A stretch of 64,000 nucleotides of DNA from assembly GCF_006483455.1 (NCBI RefSeq), contig NZ_PPPU01000016.1, positions 124,001 to 188,000 of the forward strand, in the 5' to 3' direction. The position numbers and the translations under genes were made by a program. The DNA comes from Methylomonas koyamae. GTDB lineage: Bacteria; Pseudomonadota; Gammaproteobacteria; Methylococcales; Methylomonadaceae. The notes below the pieces were generated by a model. That model searched no databases and was not told the origin of the DNA. It saw only the letters and a program-made list of their open reading frames with translations. How positions within the stretch are numbered: the stretch's first letter is position 1; each line of letters begins with the position of its first letter. Below, one piece after another: positions 26,209 to 35,285 of the stretch.

Positions 26209-27996
26209 CTATCGTGCGGCCGCTGCCGGCGATACCGGGCCGGCCAATGCCGCGTGTGAGTGGGTGGCTTTGTGCAGCGCCAAGCTTAAGCCGAAAACCA
26301 GCAGCGCCAACAGCAACGCCAACCCTTTCCAGAATGCAAGCGGGTTGCGTTCGATCAGCGGCGGCCGCACCCGTCGTAAAAACGCCTGGTTGGGTTGGCG
26401 CAGATCGTGAACGAATTCGGCGATGTCGGCGTAACGCTGGGCAGGATCGGGATGCAAAGCCTTGCGCAGCGCATCGTCGACCCACACCGGAATCTGCGGT
26501 TGAGCGTAATGCAGGTCGTCGTAACGCAATTTGGATTGCGCCTGCCGGCTGCGGCATTTGGCGACTTCGGCACCGTAGGGCAAGCGGCCGCTCAACATCT
26601 GGTAGGTAATCGCGGCCAAGGAAAACAAGTCCGAACGCGGCGTGCCCTGCTCGCCCAGAAAATATTCCGGCGCCGTATATTGGGCCGTACCGAGAATGTT
26701 AAGCCCGGCCTGTTCCGGCAAAAGTTCGGCGACGCCGGCCACCCGCACCGAACCGAAATCGATGATTTTGACGCCGCCGGCATGGTCGATCATGACGTTC
26801 TGCGGCCGCAGGTCCTGGTGCAGCATTTCCAGGCGGTGAAACGCGCGCAAGCCCTTGCCGATCTGTTCGACGATGGCGCGCACCGCTTCCAGCGCCGGTT
26901 GCGGGTGGTCCAGCATCCACTGCGCCAAAGTACGGCCGTCGACGAATTCGGTCGCGACGTAAAGAAAATTGCGTTTGCGGGTCGGCGGGCACGGTTTTAG
27001 CACGTAAGGGCTGTCAATCCGGCGCGCAATCCAATCTTCCATCAGAAACCGCTCCAGATAGGCAGGATCTTGGCGCAAGTCGATCGACGGCGTCTTCAGC
27101 ACCACCTGGGTGCAGCTATCGTTATCGAACGCCAGATGGACGTGGCTGCGGCTGCTGACGTGCAGCTCGCGTAGTACCGTGTAGCCATCGAATTCCATCC
27201 GCTCGCGCAACTGCGGCGGCAGCGGCAACTCGGCCAAGGCCGGCAATACTTCGTCGGCTGAAGGCTGCGGCAATTGCTCGACGCGGACGATTTGCACGGT
27301 CAGGTTGTCGCCGCTGCCGGCGGCAAGCGCAGCCTCGGCCAGCGCTTTGGCGGCGACGTCGAGATCGCTGCCGGCGGCGGCGATGTGCTGATCGAACAAC
27401 TTGACACCGGTGAATTCGTAGACGCCGTCGGTAGCCAACAGGAATAGATCGCCGTTTTCCAGCGTTTCCGCCCGGTAATCGAGTTCCAGATGGCTGTCGA
27501 TTCCGAGCGCCCGGCTCAAATAGCTGGTTTCCGGCGAGACCCACAAGCGGTGGTCGTTGGTCAGTTGCTCCCATTCGCCGCCGCGGCAGCGATAGATCCG
27601 GGCGTCGCCGACATGAAAAATATGGGCCGTGGCCGATTTGATGACCACAGCGCTGAAAGTGCAGACGTAACCGCGATCCTTGTCATAGCAATAGCGGCTG
27701 TGGCGGGTTTGCGCGTAAAGCCAGGAATTGGTCGCAAACAAGACTTTTTGCGCCGATTTCTTTACCGACCAAGCCTCGGAAGTGCAGTAATAGTCCAACA
27801 AAAACCCGGTTACCGCGGCCTGACTGGCAATATGGCTGACGTCGCTGCTGCTGATACCGTCAGCCACGGCGAATGCGATGCCTTTTGCGCTCAATTGCGG
27901 CTCTTTGGCAACGTAAACGCCGTGGCAATCCTGGTTCAGCGGCTTGCGGCCGCGGTCGGAATATTGGCCGACGCTGACGGCCAGTCGTCCGGACAT
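26209..27996 (-). CDS. Bifunctional PP2C phosphatase / Ser-Thr protein kinase, membrane-anchored (copy 2)
   Basis: 595 residues, the same layout as copy 1 and clearly its paralogue. The PP2C domain has LNQDCHG, FAVADGISS, HVGDARIYRC, LLATDGVYEF and GSGDNLT. The kinase has VVLKTPS, HQDLRPQNVMI, IDFGSVR and APEYFLG, again without a glycine-rich loop (RELHVSSRSHVHLAFD). A C-terminal membrane helix (FWKGLALLLALLVFGLSLAL) is followed by an alanine-rich tail. A GGAG lies upstream of the ATG. It sits between cynS and narK with short spacers, supporting control of nitrogen uptake by reversible phosphorylation (inference). Confidence 0.92.
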   Translation of the reverse strand: MSGRLAVSVGQYSDRGRKPLNQDCHGVYVAKEPQLSAKGIAFAVADGISSSDVSHIASQAAVTGFLLDYYCTSEAWSVKKSAQKVLFATNSWLYAQTRHSRYCYDKDRGYVCTFSAVVIKSATAHIFHVGDARIYRCRGGEWEQLTNDHRLWVSPETSYLSRALGIDSHLELDYRAETLENGDLFLLATDGVYEFTGVKLFDQHIAAAGSDLDVAAKALAEAALAAGSGDNLTVQIVRVEQLPQPSADEVLPALAELPLPPQLRERMEFDGYTVLRELHVSSRSHVHLAFDNDSCTQVVLKTPSIDLRQDPAYLERFLMEDWIARRIDSPYVLKPCPPTRKRNFLYVATEFVDGRTLAQWMLDHPQPALEAVRAIVEQIGKGLRAFHRLEMLHQDLRPQNVMIDHAGGVKIIDFGSVRVAGVAELLPEQAGLNILGTAQYTAPEYFLGEQGTPRSDLFSLAAITYQMLSGRLPYGAEVAKCRSRQAQSKLRYDDLHYAQPQIPVWVDDALRKALHPDPAQRYADIAEFVHDLRQPNQAFLRRVRPPLIERNPLAFWKGLALLLALLVFGLSLALHKATHSHAALAGPVSPAAAAR

Positions 27997-28014
27997 GTAG
28001 GCTCCGGCTGCGAA

Positions 28015-28458
28015 TCAGTAGCTCTTGTACGGCAAAAACTTACCGCTCATGACAATCCTGACCCGGTCGCCTTTCGGGTCCGGCTCGCGCTGCAAATCCA
28101 TGCTGAAGTCGATCGCGCTCATAATGCCGTCGCCGAATTCCTCGTGGATCAGCGCCTTGAACGTGGTGCCGTAAACGTTGACCAGCTCGTAGAAGCGGTA
28201 AATCAGCGGATCGGTCGGTACCGCACTCGGCAGAGAGCCTTTGTAAGGCACCACTTGCAGCTGCTCTATCGCTTCCGCCGGTAATTCCAATAATGCCCCT
28301 ATCGTCGCGGCTTGTTCGGCGTTCAGAGTCATTTGTCCCAACAGCGCCGCGGTGGTCCATTCTTTGCTCATGCCGATGGCCTCGGCCAGTTGCGGCCAGC
28401 TCAGTTGTTTGCGCAGTTTTTGGGCGATAACCAATTCGGTGACTTCGTTACGGTTCAT
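28015..28458 (-). CDS. cynS: Cyanate hydratase (cyanase)
   Basis: 147 residues, the normal length. The catalytic residues are present as R88 and E91 in YRFYELVNVYGTTFKALIHEEFGD and S114 in IMSAIDF. The N-terminal helical domain has MSKEWTTAALLGQMTL, and the protein ends LPYKSY. The decameric enzyme converts cyanate and bicarbonate to ammonia and carbon dioxide, giving cyanate detoxification and a nitrogen source. A GGAG lies ahead of the ATG. It is placed between the FNT channel and the kinase-phosphatase. Confidence 0.97.
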   Translation of the reverse strand: MNRNEVTELVIAQKLRKQLSWPQLAEAIGMSKEWTTAALLGQMTLNAEQAATIGALLELPAEAIEQLQVVPYKGSLPSAVPTDPLIYRFYELVNVYGTTFKALIHEEFGDGIMSAIDFSMDLQREPDPKGDRVRIVMSGKFLPYKSY

Positions 28459-28522
28459 ATTGCGTTCTCCTTGTCTAATAAATGCGGGATGAATGGCCCG
28501 CCGCAGGCGGGCCGGAGCCGGC

Positions 28523-29335
28523 TTAGTTAGCAGCGCGTTTCGGCGCGGTTCTGACGTGAGTGGAATACAAGGTCAGGCCGGTGAATGCCAGACCGCCGAC
28601 CAGGTTACCCAGCACGGTCGGAATTTCGTTCCAGACGAAATAGTCCATAATCGAGAAATTGCCGCCCATGATCAACCCGGACGGAAACAGAAACATGTTG
28701 ACTACCGAATGCTCGAAAGTCATGCCGAAGAACAGCATGATCGGCATCCACATCGCAATGACTTTGCCGCTAACCGAGGTGGAAATCATCGCCCCGACCA
28801 CGCCGGTCGACACCATCCAGTTGCAAAGCATGCCGCGGATGAAAATGGTAAACCAGCCGGCCATGCCGTATTTGGCATAGCCCAAGGTTCTGGCCTCGCC
28901 GATGCCGGCCAGCTTTTGGCCGACCGCATCCGGCGGTACCGAGAAGCCGTAGGTGAAAACAATCGACATCATTACCGCAACAGTCAGCGCACCCAAAAAG
29001 TTGCCGACAAAGACCAAACCCCAGTTGCGTAAAATGCCGCTCGGCGTGACTCCAGGCCGCTTGTCCAGCCAGGCCAGTGGTGCCAATACAAACACGCCGG
29101 TCAACAGATCGAAACCCAACAAATACAGCATGCTAAAACCGACCGGGAACAAAATCGCACCGAAGATCGGCGAACCGGTCTGCACGGTAATCGATACCGC
29201 GAATACCGCGGCCAAGGCCAGGATCGCGCCGGCCATGTAAGCCCGGATCAAAGTATCCCGGGTCGACATGAAGACTTTGGATTCGCCGGCATCGACCATT
29301 TTCGTGACAAATTCCGCTGGAATCAGATAAGACAT
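28523..29335 (-). CDS. FNT-family formate/nitrite channel
   Basis: 270 residues with six helices. Family motifs include AYMAGAILALAAVFAVSI, LPVGFSMLYLLGFDLLTGVF-type segments, RNWGLVFVGNFLGAL, a central ML(C)NWMV, and EHSVVNMFLFPSGLIMGGN near the third amphipathic break. FNT proteins form pentameric channels for formate, nitrite or hydrosulfide. With narK and cynS next door, nitrite is the likeliest substrate, so NirC-like is a reasonable inference. AAGGTGA lies before the ATG; it is the first gene of the operon. Confidence 0.9.
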   Translation of the reverse strand: MSYLIPAEFVTKMVDAGESKVFMSTRDTLIRAYMAGAILALAAVFAVSITVQTGSPIFGAILFPVGFSMLYLLGFDLLTGVFVLAPLAWLDKRPGVTPSGILRNWGLVFVGNFLGALTVAVMMSIVFTYGFSVPPDAVGQKLAGIGEARTLGYAKYGMAGWFTIFIRGMLCNWMVSTGVVGAMISTSVSGKVIAMWMPIMLFFGMTFEHSVVNMFLFPSGLIMGGNFSIMDYFVWNEIPTVLGNLVGGLAFTGLTLYSTHVRTAPKRAAN

Positions 29336-29992
29336 AATTCACCTTTGAATTGGATTAGGTACGCAAAACCCGGACGTAACAAGGCAAATGCCCGGATGGA
29401 TGTTATGGAGCCTGATCGCACAAGCCTCCGTCCCCGACAACTGACGCCGTTATGCGCCGATTGCAGGACCTGAGACTTCAAGGTGGGAACAATGGCGAAT
29501 AGCGGGGGCCGCCCGCAAATCGCGAGCCGCTTTTCAACGCCGTTGTTGAAGGGGAATTGGTGCCACATTGCACCGGCCAGATGTGAAGCAGAATTAATGC
29601 CAACCCTCGTAATACTGCCAATTGCTTGGCGGCCTACCAAGCCAACCCAGCATTGGCCTCGCAAGCTCGCACCAACTCGGACCAAGAGCGCACCAAAACC
29701 GACACAAAGCGGGGTCGACCAGGATTTGGCCAGCCGGCCCGATTTACAAGGCTGCCGGCAGCGATGTCGCGGCGGCTAAAGCTCATCATTCCACACAAGT
29801 GCCGTCATGCCCGCAGGACGCCGGCATCCAGTGCCATCGACGGCAACTTCGAGCCCTTGCAGCCTGGAGTCGCTTCGCGGTTGGCTCCGGCACAAATCGG
29901 TCTGGAACAGATTTACATTACCCTGTCAGGCAGGACAGCCTGACATGAATTCCTGCCGGAATGACGGTTACAAACAACGATGTCTATAACGG
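29336..29992. other. Intergenic region upstream of the nitrogen operon
   Basis: 657 bp. The part next to the FNT gene should contain its promoter and regulatory sites, none of which I can assign with confidence. The far half carries a palindromic repeat element (29802-29967). Short open frames within it are not gene-like. Confidence 0.5.
29802..29967. repeat. Palindromic repeat element with inverted ends
   Basis: The ends CCGTCATGCCCGCAGGA and TCCTGCCGGAATGACGG form an inverted repeat matching at 15 of 17 positions. The inner part contains a perfect hairpin TGTCAGGC/GCCTGACA (29924-29945). The CGTCAT...ATGACG ends resemble short dispersed REP/MITE-like elements of gammaproteobacteria. No open frame. 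It lies just past the stop of the PqiC-like gene. Confidence 0.55.
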
Positions 29993-30592
29993 CTAACGCG
30001 TCGCCGCCACGGCGCGCACGGCAGCGGCCAATTCGCCGGCAAAGCGGCTCAAACAGGTGCTCTGTGCGGCGACAATGGCTTCGGCGCCGCCTGCCGCCGT
30101 CTCGCTGCATTCGAAGCGCTTGCCGGCCAGATTCCGCTCGCCCTGCTTCAATTGCCACTGTGCGGACAGTACGCTGCGTCCGGCGGCGGTCTGGTGCAAT
30201 TCCAGAATGTCGAAGCCAAGTTGATAGTCCAGCCGCTGCCGCGCCGGCCATGGGTAGCGCACCACTTGCTCGACGCCGAGCCGGATGGCCAAAGTCTGAC
30301 TCAAGGTCCGGGCGATATTTTCGTCCAGCCGTTCCGCCCAGCGGTTGTGTTCGTCCAGCCGGTACTGGTGATCGCTCAACGCCGTGACCAATTGCGGCCG
30401 GTCCAGATAGGCCGGCAAGCGGATCGGCCCCAGGCCGATCACCGTTCCCGGCGCCAGCGCCGGGCCGGATTCGCTCGATGCGCCGCTATCGGCCGTCAGC
30501 ATGTAAAACTGTAACGGCGCACTGCCGCAAGCGGCCAGTCCCGCAATCGCCGCGGCCGCCAGCGCCGGGTAAATCCATCGCCTGCCGATCAT
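29993..30592 (-). CDS. PqiC/MlaB-like ABC transport auxiliary lipoprotein
   Basis: 199 residues with a lipoprotein signal peptide and lipobox LAAC (cysteine at residue 22). The motif APLQFYMLTADSG, then GLGPIRLPAYLDRPQLVTALSDHQYRLDEHNRWAERLDENIARTLSQ, is typical of the PqiC (YmbA) family. It should be an outer-membrane-attached partner of the MCE transporter encoded upstream. Separated by 15 bases from the MCE gene, it ends a four-gene operon. Confidence 0.9.
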   Translation of the reverse strand: MIGRRWIYPALAAAAIAGLAACGSAPLQFYMLTADSGASSESGPALAPGTVIGLGPIRLPAYLDRPQLVTALSDHQYRLDEHNRWAERLDENIARTLSQTLAIRLGVEQVVRYPWPARQRLDYQLGFDILELHQTAAGRSVLSAQWQLKQGERNLAGKRFECSETAAGGAEAIVAAQSTCLSRFAGELAAAVRAVAATR

Positions 30593-30607
30593 CGCTTCTG
30601 CCTCCGT

Positions 30608-31600
30608 CTATTTGCCGTAAATGATTGCATTCGGCTGCCGCTCCAACGATTCGCCCAGGTCTTTCAAGGCGCGGGCGGCGTTGCGCATTTCCTGCATCGC
30701 CTGACTTAACGGCGCGTCCGGCGCTGCCATCGCCTCGACCGCAGCCAGCGTACCCTGCGAGGATTGCATCAACTGGGTGGCCGTATTCAAACTGGTTTCG
30801 ACGGCCTTCAGCACCGGCAACAACTGCTTGTTCAATTCCTGCAAGGTGGTGCGGGTATCGCTCAACGCGCCGTTGGCGTTGGTCAGCAACGGTCCGGTCT
30901 GGCTATTTAAGGTTGTCATCAATTTCTGGGTTTCCTGCAGCGATTTGGCCAAGGCCGCCATCGATTTGCGGGTATCGTCCGATTGCAGCAACGTCCGCAT
31001 CTCGATCAAGGTTTCGGACAGGTTTTTCAAGGTTTCTTCCAACGGCAACTGTTTGGCGCGGTTGATGATTTCGTCGGCGGTATTGCGGATTTCGTCGACC
31101 GTGGTCGGTACGCTGGGCAATTCCGGCAGATTTTTGTAGTCCAGCTTGACCAGATTCATCGGCTTGTCGGCATGAAAATTCAGGTCTACATACAGCAAGC
31201 CGGTCAGCAGGCTCTGGGTTTCCAAACGGCCTTTCAACCCCAGGTCGATCAGTTTTTGCGCGGCCTGGCGGTGTTGCTTATCGGTGTGCGCGCCGCTCTG
31301 CAGCCCGGAAACGTCGCGCAGCAAGGCCGGGTCGATTTCAATCACCACCGGTTTGAACACCCGGCCGGTGGCTTCATCCATCACCAGCGAAATTTCGCTG
31401 ACGTTGCCGATATTGACCCCCTGCAACTTGACCGGGGCGCCGACATTGAGGCCGTTCAGGGCCGAATCGAAATAAATCACGAAGCGGTTCTTTTCCTTGA
31501 AAAACTGGCCGCCGCCGAACACCATCAACGCGACCACCAGCAGCGTCAAAGCGCCGACCAGAAATATCCCGATTGCCAAAGGATTGGCTTGTTTACTCAC
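30608..31600 (-). CDS. MCE/MlaD-family substrate-binding protein
   Basis: 330 residues. One N-terminal helix (IGIFLVGALTLLVVALMVFGG), then a single MCE domain with RFVIYFDSALNGLNVGAPVKLQGVNIGNVSEI (about 37-70). A long helical, low-complexity C-terminal half (about 160-320) is predicted to form a coiled needle. This is the PqiB/MlaD-type periplasmic component that carries lipids between membranes. Its first bases overlap the stop of the ATPase gene by 4 (ATGA). Confidence 0.92.
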   Translation of the reverse strand: MSKQANPLAIGIFLVGALTLLVVALMVFGGGQFFKEKNRFVIYFDSALNGLNVGAPVKLQGVNIGNVSEISLVMDEATGRVFKPVVIEIDPALLRDVSGLQSGAHTDKQHRQAAQKLIDLGLKGRLETQSLLTGLLYVDLNFHADKPMNLVKLDYKNLPELPSVPTTVDEIRNTADEIINRAKQLPLEETLKNLSETLIEMRTLLQSDDTRKSMAALAKSLQETQKLMTTLNSQTGPLLTNANGALSDTRTTLQELNKQLLPVLKAVETSLNTATQLMQSSQGTLAAVEAMAAPDAPLSQAMQEMRNAARALKDLGESLERQPNAIIYGK

Positions 31601-32388
31601 CTATCGCTCCCTATCAAATGTTTGCTGCCGTGGCGGCCGTCCTGCTCGCCGCGGGTCAGGAAGCGGACGATACTCGGATCGGTGGATTGTTCCAAGAGCT
31701 GGCGCGGCGGGCCGCCGGCAATCATGGTGTGGGTCTCGGCGTCCAGAAATACCGAATTATTGCCGATGGCGAAAATGCTATCCAGATCGTGGGTGACGAC
31801 GACGATGGTCGCCGACAGCGCGTTGCTCAAACTCAAAATCAAATCGTCCAGCAGCTTGGCGGTGATCGGGTCCAGCCCCGCAGACGGCTCGTCGAAAAAC
31901 AGAATTTCCGGATCCATCGCCATGGCCCGCGCCAGGCCGGCGCGCTTTTGCATGCCGCCGCTCAACTCGGACGGATAATAATCCTCGAAGCCGGCCAAGC
32001 CGACCAAGGCCAGTTTGTAGGATACGATTTCCCGAACCTTCTTCGGTGGTAGCGTGGTGGCTTCGGTGATCGGCAAGGCGACATTCTCGGCCAAGGTCAT
32101 CGAACTCAACAGCGCCCCGCTTTGAAACAGCACGCCGGTGCGGGATAGTATCCGCTCGCGGGTATTCGGATCGGCTTGCCACAAGCCCTGCTCGCCGTAA
32201 TACACATCGCCCTGGGCCGGCGCCTTCAAGCCGATCATGTGCCGCAACAACGTGGTCTTGCCGCAGCCGTTGCCGCCCATCACCACGAACACGTCGCCGC
32301 GGTTGATCGTGAAATTCAGGTCGCGCTGAATCACGAAATCGCCGTAGGTCATGGTCAGGTCTTTGACCGTGATGCAAGCTTCGGCCAT
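31597..32388 (-). CDS. MlaF-like ABC transporter ATP-binding protein
   Basis: About 263 residues from MAEACITVKDL. Walker A is GGNGCGKTT, the signature ELSGGMQKRAGLARAMA, Walker B ILFFDEPSAGLDP, and the switch histidine lies in VVVTHDLDS. The signature LSGGMQKRA is the form found in MlaF-type lipid transporters. It powers the four-gene system with the MlaE-like permease encoded immediately upstream (2-base gap). The frame extends to an earlier ATG at 32412, but the chosen start fits the family. Confidence 0.93.
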   Translation of the reverse strand: MAEACITVKDLTMTYGDFVIQRDLNFTINRGDVFVVMGGNGCGKTTLLRHMIGLKAPAQGDVYYGEQGLWQADPNTRERILSRTGVLFQSGALLSSMTLAENVALPITEATTLPPKKVREIVSYKLALVGLAGFEDYYPSELSGGMQKRAGLARAMAMDPEILFFDEPSAGLDPITAKLLDDLILSLSNALSATIVVVTHDLDSIFAIGNNSVFLDAETHTMIAGGPPRQLLEQSTDPSIVRFLTRGEQDGRHGSKHLIGSDR

Positions 32389-32390
32389 GG

Positions 32391-33557
32391 CTAGATCCCG
32401 AGCCGGTTGCAAATGATCGTCATCACCGAATCGGCCACGACGATGAAAACGATGGCGGTGACTACAGCCGAAGTCCCGGCCTCGCCGACCGCCGAGGCGC
32501 TACGGCCGCACTGCATGCCGCGCATACAGCCGGACAGCGCGATCAGGATGCCGAACACCCCGCATTTGACAAAGCCGATGGTGAAGTCCTTCATTTTTAC
32601 GGCGCTGGCGGTGCGATCCACATACTCGGTCAATGAGACGTCGAAGAAATTGACGGTCACCAGGCCGCCGCCGATGATGCCCATCAAATCGGCGTACAAG
32701 CACAGCAGCGGCATGATCAGAATCAAGGCCAACATCCGCGGCAACACCAGAAACGCCATCGGGTCCAGATTCATCGTGCGCAAAGCGTCGATCTCGCTAT
32801 TGACGTGCATCGTTCCAAGCTGCGCGGCATAGGCGGCGCCGGTGCGGCCGGACATGATGATCGCCGTCATCAGGCCGCCCATTTCCCGGGTCATGCCCAG
32901 GCTGACCAGATTGGCGATGTAGATTTGGGCGCCGAACAACGAAAGCTGCACGGCGCCGACGAAGGCCAGAATCAGCCCGACCAGCAAGCTGATCAAGGTG
33001 ACGATAGGCAAAGCCGACGGCCCGCATTCCTGCACGTACAACCACAAGTCCTCGCGGCGGAAGTGGGCCTGGCCGCGCACGGTCGCCAGCGTGCTTAACG
33101 CCATTTCGCCGACAAACAACAACATAGCCCGGCTTTCGCGTAGCGCGCCGAGCCAGGCCGCATGCATGGCCTCATGCCACGAGACCGATTGTTGCTGGCG
33201 GTGGGCGTCGATCCGTTCCGGCACCGCGGCGGCCAGCGCCAGCAGGTTTTGGATCGGCAACGGCAATGTGGTTTTATCGACCGCGACACCGCAGCGATTG
33301 GCGCAATCGAGCAGTTTGACCACTTCGGTGACCAGCATGCTGTCCCAGCGACCGAGGCCGGCCGTGGCAAAAACCAGGCTCTTCAGTGCGGTATCGGATT
33401 CAATTTGCATCAACACCGGCTCCAGCGGCGGCACCGGCGCGTCCAGCACCCAGTCGCCGCCAATCGCCACTTCCAGCGTCTGCTGGCGGCGGACGGTACT
33501 GATTGAGGCGCCGGCAACGGCGTTAACGATTAGGGGAGAATTATCGCTTTGTATCAT
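32391..33557 (-). CDS. MlaE-family ABC permease with N-terminal STAS-like extension
   Basis: About 388 residues from MIQSDNSP. The first ~120 residues form a STAS-like domain (LKSLVFATAGLGRWDSMLVTEVVKLLDCANRCGV). The remainder is the MlaE permease with VALVSLLVGLILAFVGAVQL-type helices and the family motif VSLGMTREMGGLMTAIIMSGRTGAAYAAQLGTM. An AAGGA abuts the ATG, so the true start is uncertain; the frame is open to 33641. It begins the MlaE-MlaF-MlaD-PqiC-like operon for lipid or hydrophobic-compound traffic across the envelope. Confidence 0.9.
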   Translation of the reverse strand: MIQSDNSPLIVNAVAGASISTVRRQQTLEVAIGGDWVLDAPVPPLEPVLMQIESDTALKSLVFATAGLGRWDSMLVTEVVKLLDCANRCGVAVDKTTLPLPIQNLLALAAAVPERIDAHRQQQSVSWHEAMHAAWLGALRESRAMLLFVGEMALSTLATVRGQAHFRREDLWLYVQECGPSALPIVTLISLLVGLILAFVGAVQLSLFGAQIYIANLVSLGMTREMGGLMTAIIMSGRTGAAYAAQLGTMHVNSEIDALRTMNLDPMAFLVLPRMLALILIMPLLCLYADLMGIIGGGLVTVNFFDVSLTEYVDRTASAVKMKDFTIGFVKCGVFGILIALSGCMRGMQCGRSASAVGEAGTSAVVTAIVFIVVADSVMTIICNRLGI

Positions 33558-34163
33558 TCCTTGGCTTACCGAATGGAACGGGAGACCAGTATGCGCACAA
33601 GCCCGGAACAAGGCAAGGGCCGCGCAGCAACTCGTCGGCATGCAGCCGCTTCAGCAATGCATTGGAAGAACCGGTAGCCGGCTAGCCGATGTGCTTAGGT
33701 TAAAGCACAGAGCAGATGGTTCAAGCCCTGTAGCAGCTGGCCATGCCTGCGACCCAAAGCGTTTGCTCGCGGGCATGGCCCGCTCCTACAAACCACAAGC
33801 GGCCGTTGTTAACGCGAACCCACATTCTCCGCGAAGCCGACGCAGTTCAAGGTTGGGCGCATCTGCGCGGAGAGCTCGTTAACCGGCCTGCCGATCCCGC
33901 GAAGACTGACTGCACAAGCAAACTTTGGGAAAGGAGAGTCCGAGTGTTGATCAGGGGTTTTCGATCTGTTGCGGTCTATCGCCTAACGTGATTCAATCAC
34001 AGCGATTGAATTGTTTTCAGCCATAGTCTGCCATCATTGACGATATACAGAACAGAAAATTATATGAGTATCAATATCTTATATTTTATAAGGCCGTTTT
34101 TTCGTAGTTATATGGAAGCTATCTAGTTGCTAGTTAGGCCTCTCAATCCTGTGAGGAACACGA
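33558..34163. other. Intergenic junction into the accessory island
   Basis: 606 bp. The left part should hold the leftward promoter of the MlaE-like gene. From about 33960 the composition becomes AT-rich. A GCCTAAC at 33981 is followed by the perfect hairpin ATTCAATC/GATTGAAT, and GTTAGGC lies at 34133, just ahead of the first island gene. No supported coding region. Confidence 0.55.
33981..34139 (+). repeat. attC-like site (tentative)
   Basis: GCCTAAC (33981) and its exact complement GTTAGGC (34133) match the R'' (RYYYAAC) and R' (GTTRRRY) core heptamers of integron attC sites and enclose 145 bases containing a hairpin. The next gene starts 25 bases after the R'-like heptamer, as in a gene cassette. 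The length (159) is just beyond the usual attC range and the inner L boxes are not clear, so this is a hypothesis. Confidence 0.35.
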
Positions 34164-35285
34164 ATGGCTATTGAATCTCCCATATTTCAAAGCTCTATGG
34201 AGCTTCTTGGGCACTCAATCACTCATTTCAATGGCACGAGTGAACTAGACCGCAAGCTGGTAATTCTTCACCTGTCGAATGCCGTTGAGCTTCTGCTAAA
34301 GGATATGGTCCTTGATAGTGGCGACTCAATTTACAAGAACCCGAAGGAAACAATCACTATTCATGGGTGCATCGAGGCGCTTAGCGCAAAGAAGCTGACC
34401 ATTCCATACCTCAATAAGCTAGAGCTGCTTATTGATGAGAGAAATGCGCTGCAACATCGGTTTGGCTCCCCAAATGAATTGACAGCAATTTTTTACATGA
34501 CCGTTGCCCAAGAATTTTTTAGGACTGTGCTCAAAGAGCACTATGGTCAGGACTTTGACGAACTCCTACCCCAATTTGCCGAGAGCAAGGATCTAGTTGC
34601 GCTCAAGATGCGTGAGCCGTCGAACGACTCCGAGCTAGAAAACCTAAAGAAACTTGGAAAGGTCCATCCTCTGGGCGCGCTACTGTCTGCTATCGCCTAT
34701 TTAGAGCGGGCGATTCTTAGGTTTGGAGCCAAAGTTGGTATCGGCGAACGATTTAGCCCATCTATGCCAGTTTCTGGCCGGTACCTTGAAATACATGGCA
34801 TAGAACTACCTCAAGAGCTAAGAGAACGACTCGACAATTCGCGCCGATTAAGAAATTTGGCAGCACATGGAAAAGCGGAACCAACTCGGGAAGATGTTGT
34901 AGCCACTGTTTCCACTATTGAGGAAATGGAAAAATTTCTTTCCTCGTTAGATTTAGATCGCACAAGAGAGCAGGTTTCTCTCGCTCGAAAGAAGAGGGAG
35001 GAAGAACGGCCCACCTACGATAATAGCAGAGTCTTGTTACCACCAGATCAATGGATGCATGAAGTTTTGAAAAGCTTTCTTATGACAGAGCCTGCGCTTG
35101 GAAAGCGAAAATTCATGATTGAGGTTAGAGACCAAAAGGTTTCGGTATCTCAGCTTCCAGAATCCCTTCCTGGCCCAGCTCAAGCGTTTGAGTACAAATT
35201 CACATTGAATGAGCGTGGCGACAATATTTCTAGCGAAGCAGATCGCATCAAAGGAGAAATTCTCAAGGAATGTCTAACTCGGTAA
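34164..35285 (+). CDS. Protein with two HEPN-type RxxxxH motifs
   Basis: 373 residues, GAGGAA ahead of the ATG. Two helical regions each end in an Rx4H motif: R93-NALQ-H98 after a HEPN-like helix pair (RKLVILHLSNAVELLLKDMVL), and R230-NLAA-H235 in SRRLRNLAAHGKAEP. In HEPN proteins this motif forms an RNase site, and two copies could pair within the molecule. The C-terminal ~85 residues look like a separate small domain. Codon use and GC are unlike the surrounding core genes, suggesting acquisition. No toxin-antitoxin partner is adjacent. Function is unproven. Confidence 0.7.
   Translation: MAIESPIFQSSMELLGHSITHFNGTSELDRKLVILHLSNAVELLLKDMVLDSGDSIYKNPKETITIHGCIEALSAKKLTIPYLNKLELLIDERNALQHRFGSPNELTAIFYMTVAQEFFRTVLKEHYGQDFDELLPQFAESKDLVALKMREPSNDSELENLKKLGKVHPLGALLSAIAYLERAILRFGAKVGIGERFSPSMPVSGRYLEIHGIELPQELRERLDNSRRLRNLAAHGKAEPTREDVVATVSTIEEMEKFLSSLDLDRTREQVSLARKKREEERPTYDNSRVLLPPDQWMHEVLKSFLMTEPALGKRKFMIEVRDQKVSVSQLPESLPGPAQAFEYKFTLNERGDNISSEADRIKGEILKECLTR

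Noticed and set aside
33719-33740. GGTTCAAGCCC resembling a tRNA T-arm
   Set aside because: No acceptor, D-arm or anticodon arm could be paired around it, so no tRNA is called; I found none elsewhere either.
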